From the NCBI RefSeq assembly GCF_002019795.1, contig NZ_KV917381.1:1609210-1673209 (forward strand): 64,000 nucleotides of DNA, given 5' to 3'. Below, in pieces: positions 53,501 through 62,844 of the stretch. Position 1 is the first letter of the stretch; every line of letters starts with the position of its first letter. Source of the DNA: Bacillus alkalicellulosilyticus. GTDB taxonomy: Bacteria > Bacillota > Bacilli > Bacillales > Bacillaceae_F. The notes under the pieces are model-generated. The model saw nothing but the letters and a program-made list of their open reading frames with translations. It was not told the origin of the DNA and did not search any database. A program made the translations under genes and the position numbers.

Positions 53501-54740
53501 CGAGCAGGTAATTCAAGAGCTCATCACAGAAATTCGAGAAACAATTAACTCAAATCGAACGATGGAGGATGCGCAATTAAAGGAGCACATTGAGGAAGTT
53601 GTCTTTGATTATTCAAAGCATAACCCACTAACCTCAAGCAAAATGAAGTGGCTTGTCCTCCGAATTTATAATGCCTTTCGAGGATTAGATGTGCTACAAC
53701 CGTTAATTGATGATAAAACGGTAACGGAAATCATGATTAACAATTACGATGAAATATTTATTGAACGAGACGGCGAAGTTAGCCAAGTTGATACTCAGTT
53801 TGAAAGTTCGGAAAAGCTAGAGGATATCATTCAAATGATTGTTGGTAAGGTTAACCGAACCGTCAATGCGTCAACACCTATCGTAGATGCTAGATTAAAG
53901 GATGGTTCTCGTGTCAACGTCGTATTGCCACCTATATCGTTAAAAGGTCCGACAATGACGATACGTAAATTCCCAGAACAACCGTTAACGATGAAGGATT
54001 TAATCGATAAAGGTGCGCTTCAAGAAGATGTGGCTCTTTTCTTAGAAAAGCTTGTTGTTGCTAAGTACAACATTTTCATTGGTGGAGGTACAGGATCGGG
54101 AAAGACGACGTTTTTAAATGTGTTATCGAATTTCATCCCAAAGGGTGAGCGAATTATAACGATAGAAGATTCCGCCGAACTTCAAATCACTTCGGTACCT
54201 AATCTCGTAAGCTTAGAAACTCGTAACGCGAACACGGAAGGAAAAGGTGAAATTACAATTCGAGATCTCATCAAATCCTCACTGCGGATGAGACCTAATC
54301 GAATTGTTGTCGGTGAGGTCCGTGGCGCGGAAGCACTCGATATGCTTCAAGCGATGAATACTGGACACGATGGCTCACTGTCAACAGGTCATGCCAATTC
54401 CACAAATGATATGCTGAGTCGTCTTGAAACAATGGTGTTAAGTGGAGCGCAACTTCCGATAGAGGTTATACGTAAACAAATTAGTTCCGCCATCGATATC
54501 ATGGTTCATTTAGCAAGACTCCGTGACCATTCTAGAAAAGTAGTGACGATAAGCGAAATCATCGGGGTTGAAAATGGGGACATTCAGCTCAATCCACTAT
54601 ATGAATTTGTAGAAGAAGGCGAAACAGCAGATGGGAAAATCATAGGCTCCTTGCAACCAACAGGAAATGAGCTTCATTATCAAAGTAAATTGAAAATGGC
54701 TGGTGTGGAATATACTCCATTATTGAGTGAGGTGAATTAA
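53490..54740 (+). CDS. tadA: Tad pilus secretion ATPase TadA/CpaF
   Basis: The hexameric ATPase drives Flp pilus assembly. The 416-residue protein starts at the ATG at 53490 (AGAGGTG upstream), overlapping tadZ by 11 bases. It has LIDDKTVTEIMINNYDEIFI, Walker A GGGTGSGKTTFLNVLSNFIP near residue 200, RMRPNRIVVGEVRGAEALDM (Walker B and Asp box region) and the His box HDGSLSTGHANS. The set is typical of CpaF. Confidence 0.95.
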   Translation: MQIDEQVIQELITEIRETINSNRTMEDAQLKEHIEEVVFDYSKHNPLTSSKMKWLVLRIYNAFRGLDVLQPLIDDKTVTEIMINNYDEIFIERDGEVSQVDTQFESSEKLEDIIQMIVGKVNRTVNASTPIVDARLKDGSRVNVVLPPISLKGPTMTIRKFPEQPLTMKDLIDKGALQEDVALFLEKLVVAKYNIFIGGGTGSGKTTFLNVLSNFIPKGERIITIEDSAELQITSVPNLVSLETRNANTEGKGEITIRDLIKSSLRMRPNRIVVGEVRGAEALDMLQAMNTGHDGSLSTGHANSTNDMLSRLETMVLSGAQLPIEVIRKQISSAIDIMVHLARLRDHSRKVVTISEIIGVENGDIQLNPLYEFVEEGETADGKIIGSLQPTGNELHYQSKLKMAGVEYTPLLSEVN

Positions 54741-54741
54741 C

Positions 54742-55629
54742 ATCGAAATTTTAATTATTGGTTTAGGTGCAGTTGTACTGATTATCTTACTATTTTTAAT
54801 TTTAGACCGAATTGGCAAAAGAAACAACGAACCAACTGAGGAAGAAACACCAACGGAGAAAAGGAAGACTGGAGAAGAGGTTGTTATTGACTACAATACA
54901 TACAACATGAAGCCTCATGAATTTATTTTTTATGCTCTTATTGCTGCTTTATTCTTTTTTGCAATTGCCTTTATCTTTTACAAAAGCATTATAGCTTGTC
55001 TTATTTTTGCGAGTCTAGGGTTGCTTTATCCTAAATTTAAAAAGAGAGATTTAATAAAAAAACGCAAACATATGCTAAGTCAGCAATTCCAACAAGCGTT
55101 GTTTTCCTTATCCTCTTCGTTAGTAGCAGGGCGGTCGATTGAGAATGCATTCCTAGAAGTGTCAAAGGATTTAGAACTTCTTTATCCGGATCCTGATACA
55201 TTCATCATTAAGGAATTTGAGATGATTAATCGTCGTGTGGAAAACAGAGAATCGATAGAGTCAGCGATTAAAGACTTTAGCCAACGAGCAGGAATTGAAG
55301 ACATCACTAATTTCACCGAAGTGTTTGTAACGTGTAAACGGACAGGCGGAGACTTGGTTGAAGTCATTCGAAGAACGGCAAACATCATTAGTGAGAAAAT
55401 TGAAATCCAACAAGAAATTGCTGTCATGGTCTCACAAAAAAAGTTTGAATCAAATGCATTATCTGTGGCGCCCTTAATTATGGTTGCGTTGCTGGCATAT
55501 ACATCAGGGGAATATATGGCTCCATTATACAGCTGGTCAGATGCCGGGCCGATTGTCATGACCGTTTGCTTAGCAATGATCGTGTTCTCGTATTGGGTAA
55601 GCAAACGAATAATGGATATAAAGGTGTGA
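54742..55629 (+). CDS. tadB: Tad inner-membrane platform protein TadB, non-canonical start
   Basis: The type II secretion F domain (residues about 110-235: QFQQALFSLSSSLVAGRSIE) lies between membrane helices, with two more at the C-terminus. The first ATG in frame (54907) has no ribosome site and would remove the first membrane helix. The frame is open from 54736, and GAGGTG (54729-54734) lies seven bases before an ATC at 54742, giving a hydrophobic start (IEILIIGLGAVVLIILLFL) and 295 residues, normal for TadB. Initiation at ATC, or a sequence error for ATG, is the best explanation. Confidence 0.75.
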   Translation: MEILIIGLGAVVLIILLFLILDRIGKRNNEPTEEETPTEKRKTGEEVVIDYNTYNMKPHEFIFYALIAALFFFAIAFIFYKSIIACLIFASLGLLYPKFKKRDLIKKRKHMLSQQFQQALFSLSSSLVAGRSIENAFLEVSKDLELLYPDPDTFIIKEFEMINRRVENRESIESAIKDFSQRAGIEDITNFTEVFVTCKRTGGDLVEVIRRTANIISEKIEIQQEIAVMVSQKKFESNALSVAPLIMVALLAYTSGEYMAPLYSWSDAGPIVMTVCLAMIVFSYWVSKRIMDIKV

Positions 55630-55634
55630 TGTAG

Positions 55635-56501
55635 ATGCTTCCTATCATGATTTTTACAGGAGTCGTAGGTGGCGTGCTTGTGCTGTTATTTATACTAGCA
55701 GGGCAAAAATACAAGATTTTTATAGAAGAAAACAAAGCTGATTTTCAGTTGTTGTTTCTTGCTCCTGCTTCATTGTGTTTAATCGACAAACTGAAGCTAA
55801 TGGAAAGGTTATCAGGAAAAATCGTTCATATCCAACAACGCATTGGAATGTTGTATGGAGGGAAACGAGTTGCTGAATATACACAAATGTTTATCGCACA
55901 GATTGTATCTGTTGTGTTCCTTTGCCTCTTAGGCGGTCCCCTATTTGGAATTATGGGTGAGGGGGACCAGCGCTTATTGATTTTCGGTGTAATTATCGCT
56001 TGTTTTATTCCATTTGTCTTAATTAAAAAGCTTGATGAAAAAACAGATAAACGTAAAAAAGATATCATATTTGAATTACCTGAGTTTGCAAGTAAAGTAG
56101 CTTTACTTGTCAATGCAGGGGAGACGGTGCAAAAAGCAATCATTCAATGCACCACATCCAAAAAAGAAGACCAAAACCCGCTTTATGTTGAATTAAATGA
56201 AGCGGTCACGAAACTGGAAAATGCAGAGTCCTTTCACGAGGTGATGGAGGAATTTAGTAAGAGATGTGGGACGCAGGAAGTTTCTGTGTTAACAACGACA
56301 ATCCTCTTAAACTATCGCCGTGGAGGGAATCAATTGGCACTTTCGTTACGAGAACTATCCCGAGATTTATGGGAAAAACGAAAAGCCATTTCCAAAACAA
56401 GAGGGGAAGAAGCCTCATCAAAGCTTGTCTTCCCAATGGTATTAATTTTTATTGCAGTATTGCTTATCATAGCATTTCCTGCATTAAAAATATTAGGTTA
56501 A
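55635..56501 (+). CDS. tadC: Tad inner-membrane platform protein TadC
   Basis: The 288-residue protein has four hydrophobic helices and a T2SF domain (residues 140-250: IIFELPEFASKVALLVNAGE, then TVQKAIIQCTTS and CGTQEVSVLTTTILLNYRRG). It partners TadB in the Flp pilus assembly platform. AAGGTG precedes the ATG, five bases past the tadB stop. Confidence 0.9.
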   Translation: MLPIMIFTGVVGGVLVLLFILAGQKYKIFIEENKADFQLLFLAPASLCLIDKLKLMERLSGKIVHIQQRIGMLYGGKRVAEYTQMFIAQIVSVVFLCLLGGPLFGIMGEGDQRLLIFGVIIACFIPFVLIKKLDEKTDKRKKDIIFELPEFASKVALLVNAGETVQKAIIQCTTSKKEDQNPLYVELNEAVTKLENAESFHEVMEEFSKRCGTQEVSVLTTTILLNYRRGGNQLALSLRELSRDLWEKRKAISKTRGEEASSKLVFPMVLIFIAVLLIIAFPALKILG

Positions 56502-56532
56502 TCAACCACTATCAATTGAAAGGAGAATGACT

Positions 56533-56718
56533 ATGAACCTCGTAAAATCATTTTTCACGAACTTGTGGAACGATGAAGAAGGATTAGGAACACTTGAAAT
56601 GCTTCTCATCGTTGCAGTATTAGTTGCGGTGGCTTTATTATTCGGTCGTAAGATTATCGAGTGGGTTGAAAAGATTATCTCTGATATTAACCCTACGCCA
56701 CCTGGTACAAATATGTAA
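56533..56718 (+). CDS. flp: Flp-type prepilin
   Basis: The 61-residue protein is the likely major pilin. The type IVb processing site is visible as EEG-LGTLEM: cleavage after Gly puts Glu at +5, with Met in place of the usual Tyr at +6. A hydrophobic helix follows (LLIVAVLVAVALLFG), then an amphipathic end. AAAGGAG precedes the ATG at 56533 by seven bases; an ATG two codons earlier is too close. The peptidase would be the one at 63483. Confidence 0.85.
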   Translation: MNLVKSFFTNLWNDEEGLGTLEMLLIVAVLVAVALLFGRKIIEWVEKIISDINPTPPGTNM

Positions 56719-56751
56719 TGTAGGAAACTAGAAAGAAGGGAAACTGAACTA

Positions 56752-57375
56752 ATGAGCTTTCAACTAAAGAAAACTGTAAGAAAGCTGACTAATGATAATA
56801 GGGGGAGTTTCACGCTAGAAGCTTCCCTCGTTTTTCCTATCATCTTTATTATTACAATCGCACTGATTTTATTTAGCGTGTATATCTACGATAAAGTCGT
56901 TCTTTATCATAGAGCCCATATCATTGCAGAACGAATTGCATTTACATGGGATAACAGTAAAAAAGACTTTGAAGATGGATATTTTGATCCTGAATTATAT
57001 ACGACAATGCCCGGTGGAGATGGCTTATACTGGCGAAGCAATGCCATAGGTGGTGCTTTTGTTGAAAGAGCCACCAATGGAGCTATCGGCAATGGTCTAG
57101 TTAACCAAAAAGTTGGTAGTGGTAAAAGTAAGGGAGAACAATTAGTTCCCGGTGGGACAGTCACAGTGCAAGGTCCTAGTAGTATGGGATTAAACCGAAA
57201 AGTGACTGTTACAATATCAAGAGAATTAAACTTGCCATCCTTTGTCCAGTTAATTGCCGACAGTAACGTTACTGTCACTGCCTCTGCGTCAGTAAAAGAC
57301 CCAGTGGAACTAATTAGGACAACCGACTTTATCTTTTATTACGGAGAACAAGTTAGTAACTACATTACAAATTAG
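56752..57375 (+). CDS. TadE-like minor pilin
   Basis: The 207-residue pseudopilin has RGSFTLEASLVFPIIFIITI near residue 17, with a TadE processing-like site (Gly then Glu at +5) and one hydrophobic helix. The extracellular part is beta-rich (GTVTVQGPSSMGLNRKVTVT, VTVTASASVKDP) and Gly-rich in the middle. TadE proteins are minor components of the Flp pilus. AAGGGAAA precedes the ATG. Confidence 0.82.
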   Translation: MSFQLKKTVRKLTNDNRGSFTLEASLVFPIIFIITIALILFSVYIYDKVVLYHRAHIIAERIAFTWDNSKKDFEDGYFDPELYTTMPGGDGLYWRSNAIGGAFVERATNGAIGNGLVNQKVGSGKSKGEQLVPGGTVTVQGPSSMGLNRKVTVTISRELNLPSFVQLIADSNVTVTASASVKDPVELIRTTDFIFYYGEQVSNYITN

Positions 57376-57411
57376 TATGGTAGCTCTTCTTTTTAGAGGG
57401 AGGTGTTTAAG

Positions 57412-59700
57412 TTGAAGAAAATTATTCATAAAATCAGAACAGACATAAAAGGATCGGTCTCCATTTTTTTCATCCTTATCGTTGCAGCTGTTTTTTTATT
57501 TAATGCTGTGTTAATTGATTACGCTAGAATCCTAGCAGCTGATAAACAAACAGAATATGCAATCCAAAGTGCAGTTCGGTCGGCGTTAGCTTCTTATGAT
57601 AATGATTTAAGAGAATTTGGTTTATTTGGAGTAGACGAAAGTAGTGTTTCAGACTTTGAGAATGTACTTAAAATGAATCTTGAACCACCAGAGGACAGTG
57701 GATTTAATTTCATTGATCCTAAAGTGGAAAGTGTTGATGTCGATTTCTCACGTGCACTTGCCCATCCAGAAATCATTCAGCACCAGATTTTAGAAGAAAT
57801 GAAATACAAAGCACCGGTAGAAATCGTCAAAGAAATAATGGAGAAATTCACCTTTGTTTCAAGTGCAATGAAAGAAACGTCAGTCTTTATTGAATCTGTC
57901 GAAGCGATAAAAGATGATTTTGAAAGCAGAGAAGAAAAACTAGACACTGCCAAAAGTAAACTACTGATAGCAAAACAAAAAGTGAAGGACGGGTTGGAAA
58001 GAACGTTAGATATGCCCGGCCAAAGTTCATTCCCGGACGTATGGGACTTTGATGACATTGTCAATCATTATAACAAATACAAGCAAGACGTACCGAAAGA
58101 AATACAAGATTTACAAAAACAACTTGCCATCCTAAATCAACAAGAAGAACCAGAGGATGATGATGAAAAGCAAGAATTAGAAGATGAAAAAGAAGAAATA
58201 GAAGAGACGATAGAAGAGCTCGAACAAAGTTTAGTAGATTTTAAAAAAAATGCAGAAATGATTATTTTGTATATGGTGTTGAGTGCTGAACAAGCGTTAG
58301 GCGAGTTAAATGAAGCAAAGGCTCTCGTTGAACAAGCAGAACAGCTAAATCAGCAAATGAAAACGACGATAAATCAAAATCAAAATGCTGCAGAACAAAA
58401 CTATGGGCAAGCGATCTCAAAGTCTGACCCTCCTCCTAGTGGTGCAAATGGGAATGATTTGCAAGGTGCAATGGACTCGATAAAAGAAAATGCAGGTAAA
58501 ATAGAAGAATATGTCTATGATCCTGCAAAAGATGGCTATGATTATTTCGGTGATTATAAGCAAGCCATCAATCAAGCGATATCGCAACTTGAACCGATTC
58601 CTTTATATCTAAGTATGATTTATAACAATTTTGATAACCAAACTAAAAACTCATTACAATCAGCAAAAAGTACACTTGAAAACAATGTAAGCAACGCGTT
58701 AGATGCAATTAATTTAGCGTTGGCGATCGAAGAAGGTACCGCAGACACACAACGAAAACATTTTGACCCAGACCTTGAGTACTACAATGAGGAAGATGCT
58801 GAAAATGCAGAGGATGAAAAAGAAAATGCGGAATCGATGCTAGAAGAAGAACTTGCAGACCTTTACAACCAAATATCAGGTGATATGGCAATTTACAATG
58901 AACTGAGTACTCTTTTTTCTCAATACAATGCATTTATAGAGGAAAATAATTTAGAAGGCCATTTAGATAAATTAGATTTAAGTGGCGATGCCAGTTCAAG
59001 TGCTAAAGATGCTATGCGACTCATTGATACGTTGTTTAGAAACTTAGGAGATTTATTAATTACCTCGCGCAATGAGCTGTACATGAATGAATACATTCTG
59101 ATGAACTTTAACAGTGCAGTACCAAATAACATAACAAATCCGAACGATTATAAATTTGAAAACCGTGAAGTAGAGTACATTCTATACGGAATTGAAGAAT
59201 CAGGAGCAAACTACGGTGCTGCACTAACACAGCTTTTTGCCATTCGCTTTGCACTTAGGTTTATAGATGCGTTTACAAGAACAGAAGTGAGAGGTGCTGG
59301 GCATCCTGTATTAGTTTTTGTAGCTGCTTTAGCTTATGCCCTAAAAACGTCAATAAAAGATGTTAAAGATTTAGCTTCTAGTGATCCAGTACCTCTAATT
59401 AATGAGACCCTAACAAATCCTGTTTTTATAAGAGTAGTTTATCGAGACTATTTACGGCTGTTTTTGTTTATGAATCCAAGTGGTGACAAACGCTTAATGC
59501 GTGTTATGAGTGTTATACAGTATAAATCAGGAGTAGATTTAACAACAAGAATGTCATATGTAAATGGTAGTGTGACTACTTCAACAAGATTGTTATTTAT
59601 ACCTGAAATTGCTAATACCTTAAACATAGTAGGAGTTCTAAACGGTAATGTAAACGGGAATCGTTATGAATATCAAAAAGAAGCAAACTTTTCATACTAA
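57412..59700 (+). CDS. Large TadG/DUF5702-like pilus-associated protein
   Basis: The TTG at 57412 follows GAGGGAGGTG at six bases. The 762-residue protein starts with one TadG/TadF-like membrane helix (GSVSIFFILIVAAVFLFNAV and LIDYARILAADKQTEYAIQ). A long extracellular region with several coiled coils follows (residues 220-290, EEPEDDDEKQELEDEKEEIE; residues 440-480). The end, YRDYLRLFLFMNPSGDKRLM with RVMSVIQ, resembles the C-terminus of DUF5702 proteins from Firmicute Tad loci. It may form a shaft or surface anchor for the pilus. Confidence 0.72.
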   Translation: MKKIIHKIRTDIKGSVSIFFILIVAAVFLFNAVLIDYARILAADKQTEYAIQSAVRSALASYDNDLREFGLFGVDESSVSDFENVLKMNLEPPEDSGFNFIDPKVESVDVDFSRALAHPEIIQHQILEEMKYKAPVEIVKEIMEKFTFVSSAMKETSVFIESVEAIKDDFESREEKLDTAKSKLLIAKQKVKDGLERTLDMPGQSSFPDVWDFDDIVNHYNKYKQDVPKEIQDLQKQLAILNQQEEPEDDDEKQELEDEKEEIEETIEELEQSLVDFKKNAEMIILYMVLSAEQALGELNEAKALVEQAEQLNQQMKTTINQNQNAAEQNYGQAISKSDPPPSGANGNDLQGAMDSIKENAGKIEEYVYDPAKDGYDYFGDYKQAINQAISQLEPIPLYLSMIYNNFDNQTKNSLQSAKSTLENNVSNALDAINLALAIEEGTADTQRKHFDPDLEYYNEEDAENAEDEKENAESMLEEELADLYNQISGDMAIYNELSTLFSQYNAFIEENNLEGHLDKLDLSGDASSSAKDAMRLIDTLFRNLGDLLITSRNELYMNEYILMNFNSAVPNNITNPNDYKFENREVEYILYGIEESGANYGAALTQLFAIRFALRFIDAFTRTEVRGAGHPVLVFVAALAYALKTSIKDVKDLASSDPVPLINETLTNPVFIRVVYRDYLRLFLFMNPSGDKRLMRVMSVIQYKSGVDLTTRMSYVNGSVTTSTRLLFIPEIANTLNIVGVLNGNVNGNRYEYQKEANFSY

Positions 59701-59718
59701 ATAAGGGAGTGAATGAAT

Positions 59719-60336
59719 TTGAAACGATTTTTATTTTTAGTATCAATATTAGTCTTATCGGTAGTTGTTGGTTGTAGTAATGGTGATACCAACGATGTAC
59801 CAGGAAATCAAGAACAGGAAAAATCAGGAACTGAGAATATTGAAGTGAATAATGAACAAATTGAGGATGAAGATATATCCAACGAAAATGCCGACAATAA
59901 AGAATCTTCAGGGAATGGGAAGGCAGAAGATGCCACCTTGAAACTTGGTGAGACAGGATTTATGAAAAGTCCAATAGGTGAATATGAAATTACGGTACAC
60001 AACGTTAGGTTAGTTGACAAAGTAGGAGATTATCCCCCGCTTACTGACAGTTTTTTTGTCTTTAATGTATCTATAACTAATATTGGCGATAACACTATCT
60101 CGGGTAGTGATGTAGTTATTTCAGATTTATTTAATGAAGAGGACAGAAAGTCGGGAAGTTTAATTCTTGAAGAAATAAATGTTATTGATGAAGATATAGA
60201 GCCAGGTGAAACGGTTGAAGGAGAGATATTGTTTGACCAATCGTTTTCAGACAGTTACAGCTTAATATTTGGATACGCAATAATTACATCAAATGAACTA
60301 ACTTGGAACTTTTCTTTTGATGAAATTGATAAGTAA
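59719..60336 (+). CDS. Lipoprotein with DUF4352-like domain
   Basis: The TTG start at 59719 (AAGGGAGTG upstream) is shared with the two paralogues at 60427 and 61549. The signal peptide ends in a lipobox (VVVGC), then an acidic Asn/Glu-rich linker leads to a DUF4352-like immunoglobulin-fold domain (about residues 75-205: IGEYEITVHNVRLVDKVGDY, FFVFNVSITNIGDNTISGSD, IEPGETVEGEILFDQSFSDS). It should be anchored on the outer face of the membrane. This type-1 copy is intact; length 205 residues. A link to the pilus is positional. Confidence 0.75.
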   Translation: MKRFLFLVSILVLSVVVGCSNGDTNDVPGNQEQEKSGTENIEVNNEQIEDEDISNENADNKESSGNGKAEDATLKLGETGFMKSPIGEYEITVHNVRLVDKVGDYPPLTDSFFVFNVSITNIGDNTISGSDVVISDLFNEEDRKSGSLILEEINVIDEDIEPGETVEGEILFDQSFSDSYSLIFGYAIITSNELTWNFSFDEIDK

Positions 60337-60426
60337 TTGTGTGATTGGTTAAACACAATTGTTAGAAGATGAGAAATATTTTTTTGTGGAAAAACCTTAT
60401 TTTCTAACATAAAGGAGAGGGGAGTT

Positions 60427-61007
60427 TTGAAACAACACAAGGCATATATTTGATTTTTTTTGTAATTATTTTATTAGCTGTATGCGCAGAAAAAAATAGC
60501 GATGAAGTAGCTGGCGATGTATTGCAAGAAGAAACAAATGAAGAACCTACAATTAGTAAAGCAGATAAGGAAGTTTCATCAGATAGTGGAAAGGTAGAAG
60601 ATGCCAATTTACTGCTTGGTGAAACAGGAATAATGAAAAGTCCTGTAGGAGCATATGAGGTCACAGTTCATTCTGTTAAAACTACCGACCAAGTTGGAGA
60701 GTTCACACCAAAATAAGGCCTATATTTTATAGCAAATGTATCAATTACAAACATTGGAGATACGGTTATTCCAGGAGAAGAGGTCGCAAGGTCTGTTTTA
60801 TTCGATGACCAAGAGTGAAGAGCTGAAAGTAGATACAATGAAACCATTAATCATATTGAAGGTGACATTTCACCAGGTGAAACTGTCGAGGGAGAAGTTT
60901 ACTTCGACCAATCTGTGTCTGAAGTGTATAGTCTCATATTTGGATATGCAATTATCACTTCAAACGAACTTTCATGGAACTTTTCACATGATGAAATTGA
61001 AAACTAA
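60427..61007 (+). pseudogene. Decayed type-1 lipoprotein copy
   Basis: The sequence is homologous to the genes at 59719 and 61549 and begins with the same TTG-AAA-CA start behind GGAGAGGGGAG. The signal region carries a TGA and a frameshift (about 60451-60475). Two further in-frame stops interrupt the domain: TAA after EFTPK (about 60713-60715) and TGA after FDDQE (60816-60818). The residual frame continues to YSLIFGYAIITSNELSWNFS. It retains CAEKNSDEVAGD, nearly identical to the intact copy at 61549, so decay is recent. Confidence 0.85.
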
Positions 61008-61069
61008 TATAAGTTTTTAATTGATTGGAGTTTATTCCTGTAAATATAGGATGAAGCTAGAGAATCTAA

Positions 61070-61471
61070 GCAGGTATTACCCTAGGTGAAACAGGGTTAT
61101 ATGACACACCTGTCGGTAAATTTGATATAACTGTTCACTCTGTAAAGATTTCTGAATCAGAGGGGGAGCATTTTCCGATAAGCGATGTATTTCTTATATT
61201 CGATATCTCTTTAAAAAATAACCACAATGAGGAAGTAAACAGTATCGATATTTTAAGGTCAGTCTTATTTAATGAAAACGAAACAAGTAGTGGCAATCAG
61301 TTTCATCTGGATTTTATAGAAGAATTCCCTATAACTGTTAGTCCAGGTGAAACGGTCACTGGCCAATTAATTTTTGACCATTTCGAGTCAAGTTATTATG
61401 AGTTAGTTTTTGGTCATGCATTGCCTGCTGAAGATATAATTTGGAGATTTAATATAGACGAAGCGGAATAA
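61070..61471 (+). pseudogene. Truncated type-2 lipoprotein copy without signal peptide
   Basis: A 133-codon frame reads LGETGLYDTPVGKFDITVHS, SIDILRSVLFNENETSSGNQ and LPAEDIIWRFNIDEAE and matches the intact type-2 gene at 62214 throughout. The start codon, signal peptide and lipobox are absent, and a TAA lies directly upstream (61067-61069). It is an N-terminally deleted gene. Confidence 0.82.
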
Positions 61472-61548
61472 AATTCTTTGTTAACATCGCAAACAGAGCT
61501 GACATGTAGGAAGAGTTAGCTCTCACTAAGAAGGATGTGAAAGCAAAA

Positions 61549-62136
61549 TTGAAACATTTTAAAAGTCTATATCTATCTATAATTATTATGGTGCTTTTGG
61601 CAGCATGTGCAGAAAAAAATAGTGATCAGGTAGCTGGAGACTTATCGGATAAAGAAACAGTTACCCCAAATGAAGATTCTACAAGTGTAAAAGTAGAGAA
61701 TGTTTCTTCAGATAAAGGGAAAGCAGAAGATGCCATCTTAGAACTTGGAGAATCGGGTATCATGAGCAATCCAGTTGGAAAATATGAAATCACAGTGAAA
61801 TCGGTGAGGACGTTAGATAAATTAGGCGAGTTTGACCCATTAATGGATTTATTTTTTGTCTTCACTGTATCTATTAAAAATATAGGTGACAAAGCCATTT
61901 TGGGTGAAGAGGTAGCAGTCTCAGATTTATTTAGAGATGAAACTAGTAGACAAGGAAGCTTTCTTCACGAAGACATCGACAATTTTAAAGGTGAAATTGC
62001 TCCAGGTGAAACGGTTGAGGGAGAAATAGTATTTAATCAAGCTATTTCCGAAGATTATAGCCTGGTATTCGGTAGTTCGCTCATAACTTCAAATAAACTA
62101 ACATGGAATTTCGACTATGAAGAAATAAGTAAATAA
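61549..62136 (+). CDS. Lipoprotein with DUF4352-like domain (type 1)
   Basis: The 195-residue protein from a TTG at 61549 (AAGGATGTG about eight bases upstream) starts LKHFKSLYLSIIIMVLLAAC with a lipobox LAAC. It resembles the copy at 59719: KYEITVKSVRTLDKLGEFDP, FFVFTVSIKNIGDKAILGEE, IAPGETVEGEIVFNQAISED. A GTG four codons earlier is possible but too near the ribosome site. It pairs with the type-2 gene downstream in the same order as the two decayed copies. Confidence 0.75.
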   Translation: MKHFKSLYLSIIIMVLLAACAEKNSDQVAGDLSDKETVTPNEDSTSVKVENVSSDKGKAEDAILELGESGIMSNPVGKYEITVKSVRTLDKLGEFDPLMDLFFVFTVSIKNIGDKAILGEEVAVSDLFRDETSRQGSFLHEDIDNFKGEIAPGETVEGEIVFNQAISEDYSLVFGSSLITSNKLTWNFDYEEISK

Positions 62137-62213
62137 ATCGGTAAAAGTGAATTATCTTTTTAGCATTTATTCTATCAATTCTATTACTTCAATGGTGGTA
62201 ACTAATCTAGCGA

Positions 62214-62783
62214 ATGGAGGTGATTGGAGTATTAAAAAAGATTTTATATGTAATTGTACTCGTTGTTACTATTTTATTAGTAGGAGCTTGTAATAATGAA
62301 GCAAGTCCTGCACAAGAAGTAGCTAGTAGTCAGGATAGCGAAACGAAGGCTGACAAACTAGATTCATCTGAGAATAGAAATGCAATTTTAAGCTTAGGTG
62401 AGACTGGAATCTATGATACTCCTGTAGGGGTTTTTGATATAACAATACACTCCGCACAAATCCTTGAATCAGCGGGAGAAGTATTTCCGCATAATGAAGT
62501 GTTTATATTATTGGATGTTACATTAACCAATAATCATTCTGAAGTGGTAAATTCAATCGATATATTGCGCTCAGTTATTTTTAGTTTTGAAAAAACAATG
62601 AATGAGAGTATCTTTCACTTACAATTGAACGAAAAATTCCAAGAAACAGTTGCTCCAGGAGAGTCTGTTAAAGGACAATTACTTTTTGATAGCTTTATAT
62701 CCGAATCTTACGAAGTAATATTCGGTTATGGGTTGCCAGCAGAAGACCTTATCTGGCACTTTAAGGCAGATGAAGCTGACTAA
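62214..62783 (+). CDS. Lipoprotein with DUF4352-like domain (type 2)
   Basis: The 189-residue protein has a signal peptide with lipobox VGAC near residue 26, a short polar linker and a domain with VGVFDITIHSAQILESAGEV, VFILLDVTLTNNHSEVVNSI, and VAPGESVKGQLLFDSFISES. It ends LPAEDLIWHFKADEAD. The start is uncertain: the ATG at 62214 has no ribosome site and a GTG at 62220 lies within GGAGGTG. It belongs to type 2 by its conserved VNSIDILRSV segment. Confidence 0.72.
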   Translation: MEVIGVLKKILYVIVLVVTILLVGACNNEASPAQEVASSQDSETKADKLDSSENRNAILSLGETGIYDTPVGVFDITIHSAQILESAGEVFPHNEVFILLDVTLTNNHSEVVNSIDILRSVIFSFEKTMNESIFHLQLNEKFQETVAPGESVKGQLLFDSFISESYEVIFGYGLPAEDLIWHFKADEAD

Positions 62784-62844
62784 AAGTTTTGCTAGTTTAG
62801 CAGTATGGAAGTTTCATAGATTCACGTATAGGAGGTGGAAGTCA

